Shown here: positions 24,381 through 33,664 of the stretch, one piece after another
How the letters are laid out: each line of letters starts with the position of its first letter
Numbering within the stretch: position 1 is the first letter of the stretch
Assembly: GCA_018970325.1 (NCBI GenBank)
Contig: JAGWWP010000008.1
Coordinates: 1 to 59,651 of the forward strand
DNA from: Cyanobacteria bacterium REEB446
GTDB taxonomy: Bacteria > Cyanobacteriota > Vampirovibrionia > LMEP-6097
Reading direction: 5' to 3'
Length of the DNA stretch: 59,651 nucleotides
The notes under the pieces: model-generated
What the model was told of the DNA's origin: nothing
Seen by the model: only the letters and a program-made list of their open reading frames with translations
The model's database searches: none
Program-made: the position numbers and the translations under genes

Positions 24381-27300
24381 ATGAAGTCAACCCTGCTAAA
24401 TGAAATATATAAAGTGAAAACAAGATTTCACAAATCGGTTCAGATTGAGCAGGATATTTTTTTTGATGATTATATTCCGACTCAATCTTCCTTATCATCT
24501 CTGAAAAGAATTTTATCCGCCCTTGATATAGAGCTTGGTTCTAGGGCATGGTCGATTATTGGTCCTTATGGTTCTGGTAAATCCGCTTTTATTCTTTTTT
24601 TAAAGACCTTATTGGGTGATCCGAACAATGATGAAGTTGTACGAGCTCGGAATGTTTTGCAGAGGGCAGATAAAAAGCTTTATAAAGAGATTGAAGCGTT
24701 ATTGCCGAAAGTTAATGGATACTGTTTAGCTTTGGTTTCTGCAAGTAGAGAAAGCTTGGAATATTCAATTTTAAAGGCATTACTAAATGGATTAAATGAT
24801 CTTATTCCTACTACTAACTTTTCTGCAACACGTAAGCAGATTGAGAATCTATTAGAGAAAATTCAAGTAGAGGCTTACAAGCCAAGTAATGATGAGGTGT
24901 TAAAACTTTGCTCTAAGGTTATCAAGGATCTTGAGAGTGTTCCTGATGGCGGCTTATTAATTGTTATAGATGAGTTGGGTAAAAATCTGGAATCTGCTAG
25001 CCTGAGTTCTGCAAAAGATATTTTTATTTTACAAAAGCTTGCTGAAATGGCTTCTAGAACTAAAAAAATACCTTTTATATTGGTGACAGTTCTTCATCAA
25101 TCTTTTGATCGCTACGTGGGCAAATTAGCTATTGAGACTCGGAATGAATGGTCTAAAATACAGGGTCGTTTTGAAGATATCACTTACGTTGACTCTAGTG
25201 AGCAAATTTATAAATTAATAGCTTCTTCCATACAAGTTACAAATTTAGGAAAAAAAAATAGAGACAGTATTGATAGCCTGACATCAAAAACTTTTGAACA
25301 TTATTTAAAAGTCTTTGCTAATGATAGTATTCGTAATTCTAATTCTTTTATTAAAACATTGAAAAGCTGTTTCCCGTTACACCCTTTTTCTGTAATGGCT
25401 TTAGTTCCATTATTTAGAAATAAGTTTGCTCAAAATGAAAGAAGTTTATTCGCTTTTATTACTTCTTCTGAGCCTTTTGCTTTTTCTGAATTTCTTGTTA
25501 ATAAGTCAGTCTCGGAGACAGAGTATCCATTTTTTAATTTGCATAATCTTTATGATTACTTGCTCGCTAACCTTGCAGGTGTTTTAATGACTACTGCTAA
25601 CAGTCGAAAATGGCTTGAGATAGACGAAGCATTAAGCAAGCTTAGTTGTGAGTTTCAAGTTAAATTAATTAAGACAGTTGGCATGTTTAGCTTGTTAAAA
25701 GATAGTTTTCCATTTCCCATTAATAAAGAAACGCTGGCCTGTGCTTTGAACTGTGACTCTGAAGATCAGTGTAAGCAATTAGAAGAGAGTTTAGAGACTT
25801 TACAAGCAAAGTCTATCCTGGTTTTCAGAAGGCATTCTTCTTCCTATGCTATCTGGGGAGGTAGTGACATTGATATTGACGAAAAAATTATTGAGGCAAG
25901 AAGGGATATTTTTGCAGGTTTAGACATTGCTAAGTCATTGAATGAACAATTAGAGTTAAGGCCTAGAGTGGCGAAAAGACATTTTTTGCAGAAAGGTACT
26001 TTGCGCTTCTTCAATGTAGAATACGTAGATATTAACAAGCTAGCTTCAAAGCTTAGTCAGAAATTAGAAAATGCTGATGGTCAGATACTTTTATTAGCCA
26101 ACTCATCTACTGATATAGATCTAAAAAAACTCAAAGAACAAATAAAGACTTTATCTAGTCATGAAACTATTTCTATTGTTGCCATTTCTGATCATGCATT
26201 ACTGTTAGTCGATTCTTTTACTGATTTATTAGCATTAGATTGGATAAAGAAAAATACTAAGGAACTTCAAGGTGACAGAGTTGCATTGAAAGAGATTGAG
26301 TCTCGTATAGCTGAAATTAATTATCAAATACGCTTTTTGACTGATCAAATCTTTTTCCCGACGGATACAGGGTCTCGGGCTAAGGCAGAGTGGTTTTTTA
26401 AGTCTAATATTAAGGAAAATATTTCTAAGAGAACCCTCTCTAATTGGCTTTCTGATATTTGTGATGAAACATTTAGCGAATCACCAGTTATTAAAAACGA
26501 ATTAATTAATAGGTTCCGTACATCTTCTACGTCTACTGCTGCTAGAACGAACTTACTTAGAGGAATTTTAGAAAATGAAGGTAAGGAACGCCTGAATATA
26601 GAAGGGTTTCCTGCTGAATATTGTATGTTTGTTTCTTTGTGTTTAGAAACTCAGATATATAAGCGAGATGCTGATTTAAATTATTCTTTTCAGAGAGATG
26701 CGGAGAAGCTAGAAAAATCATGGCAGCCATTATGGAATTTCCTCAGGGACTATCTAGCGAAGAATAGTTACAGGAAAGTCTCGATTTTAGAATTATATGC
26801 TGAATTGAAAAAGCCACCTTTTGGTCTGCGAGAAGCTGTGCTGCCGCTAGTTTTAGTAATGTTCTATAAAGCTTTTCAGGAAGAGATCGCTGTTTTTTCG
26901 CATGGAACTTTTTTAGCTAAAGTAAAAGATTCTGATTTTGAGCTTATGGCTAAAGCTCCTAAATATTATGAAATTCAATTCTGTGAAATCTCTGGTATTA
27001 AGTCTATTGTCTTTAATCAGATTATAGAAACTTTTATCCAAGAAGAGCATAGAACTATGATGAAATCTAAACCAAAGCTTTTGCATATAGTTAAAATGCT
27101 TTGTGGTTTTGCTGCTGATTTATCTAGCTTTGTGAAAACCACTGCTGAACTTGAACCTAAGACTAAGGCAGTTAGAAAGGTATTATTAGAAGCTAGAGAG
27201 CCAGCGAGTCTTTTGTATAAAGATTTACCTTTAGCTTGTGGGTATTTACCATTCTTAGATCAAGCTAGTGCCTTAGATGATAAGAGTGCTTTAGCTTTTG

Positions 27301-27920
27301 TTGATGATCTACGAATCGCTGTGCAGCAGCTACAAAGAAAAGAAATAGAGTTAATGAGCAGAATAGAATCTAATATTTATAACTGTTTTGGTATTGATCA
27401 TTTTACTCGTGAAGATCGTACTCTTATCATGGAGCGAGCAGAAAACATTATGAATGTTACTTTAGATTCCATGTTGAAGGGTTTTCTAGTTAGAATCGCA
27501 GATTTTGCTTTAGATTATAAGGCTTGGCTAGAGTCTATCGGAACTATGATTATCGGTAAACCCCCAGCGGATTGGAGAGATGAAGATCTATTAAATTATG
27601 AAAAAGAATTAGCTGTAATGCAGGCTAGGATTTTAAAGTATGAGCGTATAGCTCTAGAAATAGGTGCTAGAAAGAATTTAAATGAAGAGGTAGCTCAAGT
27701 TTCTTTTATTTCTAGTAATGATCATGAGGTTTTTAAAATCATTCATTTAGATAAAAAGAAAAAAGAAAAAGCTAAAGAATTAGCTCTTCGCATCAATGAT
27801 TTTATTCTAAATGGCAGTGAAAATACTGATATTGATTTAATTTTAGCCTCTTTAAAGGAATGTTCTGTAAAATATATTAAGAGTTATAATTCAGCAAAAG
27901 CTGAAGCTAATTCAAAATAG
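24381..27920 (+). CDS. sspC: Large P-loop ATPase, SspC-like
   Basis: The 1,179-residue protein carries an N-terminal ATPase with Walker A GPYGSGKSA at residues 61-69 and Walker B GGLLIVIDELGKNLE around 193-207. HQSFDRY near 238 and RFEDITYVD near 265 follow. The remaining 800 residues are helical with no motif I recognise. In the phosphorothioation operon this position belongs to SspC, the ATPase that works with SspB and SspD to place sulfur in DNA. It also resembles the BrxC-type ATPases of BREX in size and organisation, but no pglZ, pglX or brxL gene is present. It lies 27 bp after sspB and 2 bp before sspD, so translation is probably coupled. Confidence 0.78.
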   Translation: MKSTLLNEIYKVKTRFHKSVQIEQDIFFDDYIPTQSSLSSLKRILSALDIELGSRAWSIIGPYGSGKSAFILFLKTLLGDPNNDEVVRARNVLQRADKKLYKEIEALLPKVNGYCLALVSASRESLEYSILKALLNGLNDLIPTTNFSATRKQIENLLEKIQVEAYKPSNDEVLKLCSKVIKDLESVPDGGLLIVIDELGKNLESASLSSAKDIFILQKLAEMASRTKKIPFILVTVLHQSFDRYVGKLAIETRNEWSKIQGRFEDITYVDSSEQIYKLIASSIQVTNLGKKNRDSIDSLTSKTFEHYLKVFANDSIRNSNSFIKTLKSCFPLHPFSVMALVPLFRNKFAQNERSLFAFITSSEPFAFSEFLVNKSVSETEYPFFNLHNLYDYLLANLAGVLMTTANSRKWLEIDEALSKLSCEFQVKLIKTVGMFSLLKDSFPFPINKETLACALNCDSEDQCKQLEESLETLQAKSILVFRRHSSSYAIWGGSDIDIDEKIIEARRDIFAGLDIAKSLNEQLELRPRVAKRHFLQKGTLRFFNVEYVDINKLASKLSQKLENADGQILLLANSSTDIDLKKLKEQIKTLSSHETISIVAISDHALLLVDSFTDLLALDWIKKNTKELQGDRVALKEIESRIAEINYQIRFLTDQIFFPTDTGSRAKAEWFFKSNIKENISKRTLSNWLSDICDETFSESPVIKNELINRFRTSSTSTAARTNLLRGILENEGKERLNIEGFPAEYCMFVSLCLETQIYKRDADLNYSFQRDAEKLEKSWQPLWNFLRDYLAKNSYRKVSILELYAELKKPPFGLREAVLPLVLVMFYKAFQEEIAVFSHGTFLAKVKDSDFELMAKAPKYYEIQFCEISGIKSIVFNQIIETFIQEEHRTMMKSKPKLLHIVKMLCGFAADLSSFVKTTAELEPKTKAVRKVLLEAREPASLLYKDLPLACGYLPFLDQASALDDKSALAFVDDLRIAVQQLQRKEIELMSRIESNIYNCFGIDHFTREDRTLIMERAENIMNVTLDSMLKGFLVRIADFALDYKAWLESIGTMIIGKPPADWRDEDLLNYEKELAVMQARILKYERIALEIGARKNLNEEVAQVSFISSNDHEVFKIIHLDKKKKEKAKELALRINDFILNGSENTDIDLILASLKECSVKYIKSYNSAKAEANSK

Positions 27921-27922
27921 AC

Positions 27923-28738
27923 ATGACAGAAGAAAAAAAGGTGAGGCATATATTAGGAATTTCTGGTGGGAAGGACAGTAGTGCATTAGCTGTTTATCTA
28001 CGAGATAAGGTTTCTAATATGGAATATTTTTTCTGTGATACTGGTGCAGAACTAGAAGAAACTTATGAGTATTTAGCTAAATTAGAAAAATATCTTGGTA
28101 AGCCGATTATACGCCTTAATCCTGTTAAGAATTTTGATTGGTGGTTACAGAGAAATGGTAATTTCCTACCTTCTCAAAGAATGAGATGGTGTACTATTCA
28201 GCTTAAATTAGCCCCCCTGGAAGATTTCGTGGGTGATGATCAGGCGATTAGTTATGTGGGTATTCGTGCAGATGAGGATACGAGAAAAGGATATCAAAGC
28301 CCGAGGGGTAATATTCAAAGTATATTTCCTTTTAAAGAAGATGGTATAGATAAAGAGGGCGTTATGAAAATCCTAGAACACTCTGGTCTAGGATTACCTA
28401 GTTATTATGAATGGAGAACTCGCTCTGGATGCTATTTCTGCTTTTATCAAAGAAAAATGGAATGGGTTGGTCTATTAGAGAGGCATCCAGATCTTTTTGA
28501 AAAAGCTAAGTCTTATGAAAAATTTGATGAGATTACAGGTAAGCGTTTTACGTGGATGACTGATGAGAGCTTAGATGAATTAGCTTATCCTGAAAGAGTT
28601 TTAGAGATTAAGCGAAAACATTATGAACAGCTAGAAAAGGAAAAAGCTTTAAATAAAAACAAGCCACTATCTGAAGTCTTCGCTGATAGTTTAGATGCTG
28701 AGGATGATACTTTACCGTGTCAGATATGTAGTTTATAG
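27923..28738 (+). CDS. sspD: Phosphorothioation sulfurtransferase SspD/DndC-like (PAPS reductase family)
   Basis: An ATP pyrophosphatase of the PAPS reductase family, 271 residues. The PP-loop GISGGKDSSALAVY lies at about residues 13-26. Cysteine-rich spots are RMRWCTIQLK near 90, SGCYFCFYQRKMEW near 170 and a terminal LPCQICSL. These could carry an iron-sulfur cluster as in DndC. The enzyme would activate DNA with ATP and transfer sulfur delivered by the cysteine desulfurase encoded at 32519. It is tightly packed between sspC (2 bp) and sspE (9 bp). DndC proteins are longer and accompanied by dndB, dndD and dndE, none of which is present, so the Ssp assignment is preferred. Confidence 0.85.
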   Translation: MTEEKKVRHILGISGGKDSSALAVYLRDKVSNMEYFFCDTGAELEETYEYLAKLEKYLGKPIIRLNPVKNFDWWLQRNGNFLPSQRMRWCTIQLKLAPLEDFVGDDQAISYVGIRADEDTRKGYQSPRGNIQSIFPFKEDGIDKEGVMKILEHSGLGLPSYYEWRTRSGCYFCFYQRKMEWVGLLERHPDLFEKAKSYEKFDEITGKRFTWMTDESLDELAYPERVLEIKRKHYEQLEKEKALNKNKPLSEVFADSLDAEDDTLPCQICSL

Positions 28739-28747
28739 GAGAGGGTT

Positions 28748-31060
28748 ATGGCACAGGATATATCTGAATTAATAAAAGCAAAATCAAAGGGAATTTTAGA
28801 TTTTTTAATCGAAACTGGTCAAAGCTTTTACATACCTCCTTATCAACGTCAATATTCTTGGAAAAAAGAACAAATTGATGATCTGTTTGAGGATATTGGA
28901 CGCGGGATCAATAATTTTTTAACAGATTCTGACGTTATTACCTTTATTGGTACTATAATTACGATTCAAGATCGTGATTTTAAAACTGTTTCTCCAATTG
29001 TTGTTGATGAAATGCCAAAGTGTGTTTTAACTATAATTGATGGTCAACAACGCCTAACTACTGTGATGATGCTAATTACATGCTTACATCAAAACTTAAC
29101 GAATGTTTTGTCACGGTTAAAGAATAAAAAAATAACGGATGATTTAGAAGGTCGTTTTTTAAACAAAATAAAAACAAAAATACATGACTTAATGAAAGAG
29201 TTAGAAAGTGCTTTAATCTTAGATAAATCCAGAGGTGATTCTAATTATAGATATTATCCAAAAATCATAAGAGCATACCAAGATCAGTGGTCAACCAAAA
29301 AAGGGGAAGCTAAGTATGAATCTAATATTGCAAAATTCCTCTTTCGATACAAGGAAACGCATTTACATTATGAGGAAAAACAAGAAGCTAGTATATTAGA
29401 AAATTATATTAACTTTTTTACTAAAGATAAGGATCTTCAAGGTACTGAATTTATTGAATCTTTGAAGAGAATACAGAGACAAATTGATAAATTTGTCCTT
29501 GGTGATGACGATATTAATGAAGTTAAAATGCCTTCAATTTTTGAACTCATTGATTCTGATAATATTCGTGATTTAGCGATCAAGGAAAATTTAGATGATC
29601 AGATTAAGAGGCTTGTTCAGCAAGAAAAACTGTATGTTAATTTATTAAAATTGTTTATTTTCACCAAGTTTTCGGTAGAAAGAGTTGCGTTAACTATTGT
29701 GACCGCGATTAATGAAGATTCTGCTTTTGATATGTTTGAATCATTAAACACGGCAGGGCAGCTTCTTACACCGTTTGAGACCTTCAAGCCATCAATCATC
29801 AAATATCAAACATTAGAGGGGTATGAAAAATCAGAATTTAAAATTTTTGTTGACAGGATAGAGAAGAAATTAGCACAAAAAGACCTCTCTGAACCAAAAA
29901 AATTACAATTATTGTCCGAGATATTGATACCATTTAGGCTCTCAGAAAAAGGTACTAAGCTTTCGAAGAATCGCAACGAACAAAGAAAATATTTGATTAA
30001 GGATTTTGAATTTTTAGGCGATAATCATCAACAAAGAGTTGAATTTGTAAAACATTTAGCGGGTGTTGCTGATTTTGTTATTGATAAATGGGATAGAGTT
30101 GCTTTACTAGATCAAGATTATCTCTCAGAGAGTGACTTGACTCATTTTAGGCTTTCGGAGGAGGCATTGTTGTGTTTTAGGATGTTGGTTGAATCTAAAC
30201 ATCCCATTGTTATAGCTCCATTGTATAGGTTCTTCCAGAAATCCAGTCCAAATGATTTTGAAGAAGCTTTGAAGGCTATTGCAGCATTTTATATACTGTG
30301 GCGTTTACCAGAAAAAAATACGGCTGGTATTGATCAGGCTTATAGAGATTTAATGCTTAAAGGTGTAGAGGGTCTTTGCCCACCGATTGCTAGATATACA
30401 AAGGATAAAGAGAATCACTTCCCTTCTCTAGTTCAATTAAAAGCTGCTTTGAGACATTATCTCAAATTAAAAGGGATCGAATCAGCGGAGCATTTCATTA
30501 ATAAGCTTACAAGATCTAATGCTTATGAAAATCAGAAAGTTATTTCGAAATTCTTTTTGTTACTAGCATCTAATGGTACAGATTACCTACAAGAGCAACC
30601 TCATTTAGTTCAAAGATGCAGAGATGGTGCAAATGAGATTTTCTCATTAAAATACTGGTTTAATTATGAAATAGAACATATTGCACCTCAAAAGCCTGTG
30701 CGTGACAATGATTGGGATAGAAATATATATCAAAATCAACTTGAAAATAATATTGGCAATTTAGTCATCATACATGGTTTAAGTAATAAAATTATTAGCA
30801 ATAGAAATTGGAATATTAAAAAGAAAATTTATTCAGCTCTTGCTGAAAAAAGCTATGAGAAGCTGAATATGATGATTCAAGAAGAGGATTTAGAAGAAAT
30901 AAAACCTGATTCTGTCGCAAAACTGATTGATTTGCCTCTTGTACCTCATTTAGAAGGTATTGCTAAGGTTGCCTCTTGGGATGAGGAAAAAATTCGACAG
31001 AGATCAAGTAATATTGCTCAGTTTGGTTGGGAGAAAATTTCTCGTTGGCTTGATTATTAA
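28748..31060 (+). CDS. sspE: DUF262-DUF1524 restriction effector, SspE-like
   Basis: Predicted phage-restricting partner of the phosphorothioation genes. DUF262 spans about residues 12-330 with YIPPYQRQYSW near 27 and IIDGQQRLTT (DGQQR at 98-102), the signature of nucleotide hydrolysis in this family. DUF1524 occupies the C-terminus with the His-Me finger EIEHIAPQKP (H644) and NNIGNLVIIHGLSNK. The 770-residue length fits SspE, reported to use GTPase and DNA-nicking activity stimulated by sulfur in host DNA. GmrSD-type enzymes share both domains, but the position directly after sspD favours SspE. Its expression is likely coupled to the operon (9-bp gap, ggagagggtt before ATG). Confidence 0.85.
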   Translation: MAQDISELIKAKSKGILDFLIETGQSFYIPPYQRQYSWKKEQIDDLFEDIGRGINNFLTDSDVITFIGTIITIQDRDFKTVSPIVVDEMPKCVLTIIDGQQRLTTVMMLITCLHQNLTNVLSRLKNKKITDDLEGRFLNKIKTKIHDLMKELESALILDKSRGDSNYRYYPKIIRAYQDQWSTKKGEAKYESNIAKFLFRYKETHLHYEEKQEASILENYINFFTKDKDLQGTEFIESLKRIQRQIDKFVLGDDDINEVKMPSIFELIDSDNIRDLAIKENLDDQIKRLVQQEKLYVNLLKLFIFTKFSVERVALTIVTAINEDSAFDMFESLNTAGQLLTPFETFKPSIIKYQTLEGYEKSEFKIFVDRIEKKLAQKDLSEPKKLQLLSEILIPFRLSEKGTKLSKNRNEQRKYLIKDFEFLGDNHQQRVEFVKHLAGVADFVIDKWDRVALLDQDYLSESDLTHFRLSEEALLCFRMLVESKHPIVIAPLYRFFQKSSPNDFEEALKAIAAFYILWRLPEKNTAGIDQAYRDLMLKGVEGLCPPIARYTKDKENHFPSLVQLKAALRHYLKLKGIESAEHFINKLTRSNAYENQKVISKFFLLLASNGTDYLQEQPHLVQRCRDGANEIFSLKYWFNYEIEHIAPQKPVRDNDWDRNIYQNQLENNIGNLVIIHGLSNKIISNRNWNIKKKIYSALAEKSYEKLNMMIQEEDLEEIKPDSVAKLIDLPLVPHLEGIAKVASWDEEKIRQRSSNIAQFGWEKISRWLDY

Positions 31061-31065
31061 TTGCT

Positions 31066-32517
31066 ATGCTCTCCATCTCCCCCCACAAAACTGCTATTCG
31101 CCGCTTTGAACTCTCTAGACCACTGAAACTCGCATTGCAAGATGGTCTTCTGAGGCAGAATTTTTCTTTATTTGACTATGGCTGTGGTTTAGGAGATGAT
31201 CTCAATATCCTAGAGTCAATGAATTTCGAGTGCTCAGGTTGGGATCCAGCTCACAGGCAGGATTCTGAAAAAGTCGCAGCTGAAGTTGTTAATTTAGGCT
31301 ATGTGATTAATGTTATTGAGAAAGTTCAGGATAGAGTAAGTGCCTTAAGCGAGGCGTTTCAATTATCTTCTAAAGTCCTAGTAGTTTCAGCGATGCTAGA
31401 TGTAAAGTCCAATCTAGCAACTAATTTCAGAATGCACGGTGATGGATATGTTACTTCTAGAGGAACATTCCAAAAGCTATATGAACAGGCAGAGTTAAAA
31501 GATTTTATTATCTCTACTTTAAATCAGGAGGCTTTTCCTGCGGCACCTGGAATTTTTTATGTTTTTCGAGACGAAGCATTAAAAGAAGAGTTTCTACAGA
31601 ATAAAATTACTAAACATATTCACTTTAAGCGTAGAGAACCGTTAACCTTAATCGAGAAATATGCTTCAGAGAAAGAACTTTTAGAGAAGTTTTTAGATAG
31701 GATGTGTGAATTAGGACGTATTCCTACTGAGGAAGAGTTCTCGCTTAGCACGGAGATTAAATCTAGAATAGGTTCATTGAAAAAGGCTTATTCTATAGTC
31801 AATTCAGTTTTCCCTGATAATCTAATCAGTGATTGCCAACGCAGACGTGAAGAAGACCTTCTTGTTTATTTGGCTCTAATTAATTTCAGGAAAATACCAG
31901 CCCTTAAAAATTTATCTCTAAGTTTAAAAAATGATATGAAGATATTTTTTGGTAATTATAAAGATGCACGAGAAAGAGGTAAAGAATTACTTTTCCAAGC
32001 AGGAAATCCAGAGCTGATTGCGAGTGCTTGTCGTAAATCAAAAATAGGGAAACTATTACCAGAAGATCTTTACATACATAAAGAGTATGTAGATCATTTA
32101 TCTCCGATTTTAAGGGTTTATGTAGGCTGTGGTAATGCTTTTATTGGTGATATAGAGGAAGCTAATATTATTAAAATTCATATGAATTCAGGGAAAATTT
32201 CTTACTTAGAATATGAAGATTTCGATGACAACCCTCATCCAAGGCTATTAAAAACGACTACTGTTATGTTTAAGGAATTGCGGATGAAGGAGATAGATTT
32301 TTCTGAAAGAGAGAATCCACCTATACTTCATCGTAAAGAGACTTTAGTCGCAGAAGATTACCCTCATTATGAAAAGTTCAAAAAACTCACGGAGTCTGAA
32401 GAAAAAGCAGGACTGTTAGATCATGCTTCTGGAATAGGTTTTAGGCTAAATTGGGAAAAGCGCTTGCAGGAAATGGGTTATACCTTTTCTGATCATGATC
32501 TTGTACCATTAAAGTAG
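31066..32517 (+). CDS. DNA phosphorothioation-associated putative methyltransferase
   Basis: The 483-residue protein starts HKTAIRRFELSRPLKLAL and then shows a SAM-binding loop FDYGCGLGDD at residues 36-45. The conserved MHGDGYVTSRGTFQKLYEQ near 123 and APGIFYVFRDE near 162 follow. This matches a family known to travel with dnd/ssp genes and annotated as a phosphorothioation-linked methyltransferase. Its substrate is not established. It starts 5 bp after sspE and ends 1 bp before the cysteine desulfurase gene, so it belongs to the same operon. No N4/N6-adenine motif (such as DPPY) is visible, so DNA may not be the substrate. Confidence 0.82.
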   Translation: MLSISPHKTAIRRFELSRPLKLALQDGLLRQNFSLFDYGCGLGDDLNILESMNFECSGWDPAHRQDSEKVAAEVVNLGYVINVIEKVQDRVSALSEAFQLSSKVLVVSAMLDVKSNLATNFRMHGDGYVTSRGTFQKLYEQAELKDFIISTLNQEAFPAAPGIFYVFRDEALKEEFLQNKITKHIHFKRREPLTLIEKYASEKELLEKFLDRMCELGRIPTEEEFSLSTEIKSRIGSLKKAYSIVNSVFPDNLISDCQRRREEDLLVYLALINFRKIPALKNLSLSLKNDMKIFFGNYKDARERGKELLFQAGNPELIASACRKSKIGKLLPEDLYIHKEYVDHLSPILRVYVGCGNAFIGDIEEANIIKIHMNSGKISYLEYEDFDDNPHPRLLKTTTVMFKELRMKEIDFSERENPPILHRKETLVAEDYPHYEKFKKLTESEEKAGLLDHASGIGFRLNWEKRLQEMGYTFSDHDLVPLK

Positions 32518-32518
32518 A

Positions 32519-33664
32519 ATGGCTCTAAAACCAGTATATTTAGATTATCAAGCTACAACTCCAGTAGATAAAAGGGTTTTAGATGTTATGCTCCCTTATT
32601 TTTCTGAGCATTTTGCGAATCCAGCTAGTTCTACTCATATCTATGGTGAAAAAGCTGCTAAGGAACTTGATTATGCAAGAGACTTATTTGCTAGTTTTAT
32701 AAATGCTAAAAAAAACGAAATCGTTTTTACAAGTGGAGCTACAGAGTCTAATAATTTTGCTCTGAAAGGTCTAGAAAAATTACTGCAAAGAAAAAATAAA
32801 ACACATATTATTTCTAGTCAAATTGAACATAAGGCTGTTATTGAGCCATTAAAATACCTTCAGGAGAGAGGCTTTGAGCTTACTTTATTAAAGCCAAATC
32901 TAGATGGTACTTTAGATTTAGATTTATTACAAGCTAGTCTTAAACCTAATACGGGTTTGATTTCCATAATGCATGCAAATAATGAAACTGGTACTATTAA
33001 CCCGATTAAACAAATTGGCAAGATTGCAAAAGAAGCTGGGGCTTTGTTCCATTGCGATGCCGCACAAACTTTAGGTAAGTTGAAAATTGATGTTGAGGAA
33101 TTTAATATTGATCTTTTAGCTACTTCCGCACATAAGATATATGGTCCTAAGGGTATCGGCAGTTTATACATACGTAAAGGTCTAAAATTAGAATCTCTTT
33201 TATTAGGAGGCTCTCAAGAAAATGATTTCAGGGCAGGATCCCCCGCCTTACCACTTATTATAGGGTTTGTAGAAGCAGTAAGGATAGCTTATGAGGATAT
33301 GGAGCAAGAAAATCATCATTTAAAGACACTATCTGATTTTTTTCTTAGTCAATTAACAAATATTTATCCGAAACTTGAATTAAATGGCTGCTCTAAAAAT
33401 AGATTACCAAATAATCTGAACATAAGCTTTATTGGTATTGAATCAGAGACTTTAATGATGAATTTATGGAATGATTTAGCAGTCTCTAATGGTTCTGCAT
33501 GTTCGAGTCTCAATTGGTCTTATAGCCATGTTTTACAAGCGATGGGCTTGTCTGTAGATCATTTGAAAAGTGCTGTGAGATTCAGTTTTGGTAGGTTAAC
33601 TAATAAGTCTGATTTAGAAATAGCGTTAAATCTTTTAGATAAAACTTTTAAGTTATTGATCTAA
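32519..33664 (+). CDS. Cysteine desulfurase, SspA/DndA/IscS type
   Basis: A PLP enzyme of 381 residues that removes sulfur from cysteine and holds it as a persulfide. Landmarks are VYLDYQATTPVDKRV at the start, TSGATESNNFALKG near 71, the PLP lysine K206 in SAHKIYGPKG and the catalytic C328 in NGSACSS. As the last gene of the phosphorothioation operon it would supply sulfur to the SspD-like protein. Sequence alone does not separate SspA or DndA from IscS, which makes iron-sulfur clusters, so I leave the symbol open. Its 3' end overlaps the convergent GHKL ATPase gene by 12 bp. Confidence 0.9.
   Translation: MALKPVYLDYQATTPVDKRVLDVMLPYFSEHFANPASSTHIYGEKAAKELDYARDLFASFINAKKNEIVFTSGATESNNFALKGLEKLLQRKNKTHIISSQIEHKAVIEPLKYLQERGFELTLLKPNLDGTLDLDLLQASLKPNTGLISIMHANNETGTINPIKQIGKIAKEAGALFHCDAAQTLGKLKIDVEEFNIDLLATSAHKIYGPKGIGSLYIRKGLKLESLLLGGSQENDFRAGSPALPLIIGFVEAVRIAYEDMEQENHHLKTLSDFFLSQLTNIYPKLELNGCSKNRLPNNLNISFIGIESETLMMNLWNDLAVSNGSACSSLNWSYSHVLQAMGLSVDHLKSAVRFSFGRLTNKSDLEIALNLLDKTFKLLI

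Noticed and set aside
24381-27920. Large ATPase considered as BrxC of a BREX system
   Set aside because: Size fits, but pglZ, pglX and brxL are absent. DUF4007 before it and a PAPS-reductase-like gene behind it indicate phosphorothioation.
23442-33664. Operon considered as DndABCDE
   Set aside because: No DndB, DndD or DndE homologue was recognised; DUF4007 and a DUF262-DUF1524 protein mark the Ssp type.
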